DNA from: Candidatus Saccharimonadota bacterium
GTDB taxonomy: Bacteria > Patescibacteriota > Saccharimonadia > Saccharimonadales > UBA4665
DNA length: 48,635 bases
Reading direction: 5' to 3'
Assembly: GCA_027315225.1 (NCBI GenBank)
Contig: DAHUYJ010000005.1
Location: forward strand, 1-48,635
The notes under the pieces were generated by a model, which saw only the letters and a program-made list of their open reading frames with translations, was not told the origin of the DNA and did no database searches. This document shows positions 47,946-48,635 of the stretch, piece after piece. Both the position numbers and the translations under genes were made by a program. Numbering within the stretch: position 1 is the stretch's first letter; each line of letters begins with the position of its first letter.

Positions 47946-48635
47946 ATGAGCCAAACAGGGACAATCGGGATCGTTGGGGGCGGCCAGCTGGGGATGATGT
48001 TGACCGAGGCCGCACAAAAGCTCGGGTTCAAGGTGGTCGTCCTTAACCCCTCGTCCAATTCTCCAGCGGCCCAGGCCGGCGCCCAGGAGATCGTCGGAGA
48101 TTTATATGATGAGGCCGCCTTGGAACAGCTGGCCGAAAAGTCAGATTGTATTACCTTCGAAATCGAACACCTGAACGCCGACTTTATGGTCAAACTGGCG
48201 GAGCACGGCAAGAGTATCAGCCCGCACCCGGAAACCGTTCGCATGATCCAGGACAAATTCGCCCAAAAGCTCTTTCTCCGATCAGTTGCGCCGATTGCCG
48301 AGTTCAAGCAGCTGAGAGACCCGGCGGATGCCGTCGAAGCGTTGCGCTCGTGGGACGGCGCGATGATCATCAAGACCCGACGCGGCGGCTTTGACGGCCG
48401 CGGCAACATGGTCGTAAGGAGCGAACAGGATGTTCATAAAGCCTTCGAACAGTTTAAGGACCAGGAATTATATGCCGAACAACTCGTCAAATTCAAGAAG
48501 GAGCTGTCCGTCATGGTCGCCAGGGATGCCAAAGGCAATGTCGCGACTTATCCGGTGACCGAAACGATTCAAGAACGCAATATTTGCCTCGAAACGCTGA
48601 CGCCAGCCGAGGTTACAGCCGAGACCATAAAATCC
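47946..48635 (+). CDS. purK: N5-carboxyaminoimidazole ribonucleotide synthase (3' end off the window)
   Basis: The first 230 residues of an ATP-grasp enzyme that carboxylates AIR with bicarbonate. GIVGGGQLGMML at the N-terminus, FEIEHLN, HPETVRMIQDK and KTRRGGFDGRG are typical of PurK. The frame is open to the right edge, so roughly a third is missing. The start is leaderless by the -10 position. purE, which completes the step, is not in the window; it may be next on the right. Confidence 0.93.
   Translation, partial: MSQTGTIGIVGGGQLGMMLTEAAQKLGFKVVVLNPSSNSPAAQAGAQEIVGDLYDEAALEQLAEKSDCITFEIEHLNADFMVKLAEHGKSISPHPETVRMIQDKFAQKLFLRSVAPIAEFKQLRDPADAVEALRSWDGAMIIKTRRGGFDGRGNMVVRSEQDVHKAFEQFKDQELYAEQLVKFKKELSVMVARDAKGNVATYPVTETIQERNICLETLTPAEVTAETIKS

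Noticed and set aside
1-48635. Alternative genetic code (TGA as Gly or Trp)
   Set aside because: TGA ends several well-bounded genes, for example the terpene synthase at 38581, purC at 46954 and nnrD at 40571, often in coupled overlaps.

Overview
The window reads as bacterial chromosome with close-packed genes on both strands, many overlapping stops and starts, balanced to slightly GC-rich composition, and TGA used as an ordinary stop. I see no rRNA, tRNA, insertion sequence, CRISPR array or phage. No outer-membrane or LPS genes are visible. A MarP-like membrane protease, a secreted ricin-CHAP cell-wall hydrolase, SPW, DUF998, DUF1634 and DUF5652 membrane proteins and DUF2795-like and DUF3175 small proteins suggest a single-membrane environmental lineage. 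My best guess is a metabolically rich Patescibacteria/Saccharimonadia-type genome, at low confidence, because de novo purine genes, a cytochrome b and riboflavin genes are unusual there. Many genes that appear to head a transcript carry a Pribnow box only 4-8 nt before the start codon and no Shine-Dalgarno, so leaderless mRNAs look common. Operon-internal and regulated genes carry clear Shine-Dalgarno sites.

Layout. 1-2.2 kb: a surface protein cut by the window edge, DedA and an unknown gene. 2.2-4.8 kb: an FMN-riboswitch-controlled ribBA-ribD operon. 4.8-8.6 kb: VOC protein, alpha/beta hydrolase-like protein, enolase-superfamily enzyme, ricin-CHAP hydrolase. 8.6-17.4 kb: TauE/DUF1634 exporter pair, MacB-like ABC pair, DUF998, isochorismatase-like, DUF2795-like, peroxiredoxin, PfkB kinase, small membrane protein, MarP-like protease, unknown small protein. 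17.4-21.1 kb: a 605-residue acidic unknown protein divergent from an orphan cytochrome b with a large C-terminal domain. 21.2-26.1 kb: a surface-glycan group with UDP-sulfoquinovose synthase (apparently starting at ATT), a dolichyl-phosphate-mannose-synthase-like glycosyltransferase, a GT-C-like membrane protein and a flippase-like protein.

26.2-34.2 kb: SPW protein, site-2 protease with a CBS module, CCA-adding enzyme, and a stress/dormancy-like block with two cAMP-receptor-type regulators, a phosphoribosyltransferase, a baeRF protein, a PH-PNPOx fusion and DUF3175. 34.3-40.6 kb: the most remarkable region. A response regulator, a 39-codon ORF and a histidine kinase run, with overlapping ends between most members, into a protein that joins a class II terpene-cyclase-like domain (DxDD) to a class I isoprenoid-synthase domain (DDxxD), then a dedicated polyprenyl diphosphate synthase and NAD(P)HX dehydratase. 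This looks like a signal-controlled terpenoid pathway. 40.6-48.6 kb: DUF2795-like and DUF5652 proteins, an SDR, an MFS exporter, then purine genes purH, purC-purB-nudix and divergent purK, which runs off the right edge.

A shared palindrome TGAYATTTATCR lies before the PRTase-baeRF operon, before the second Crp/Fnr gene and before the second DUF2795-like gene, suggesting one small regulon.
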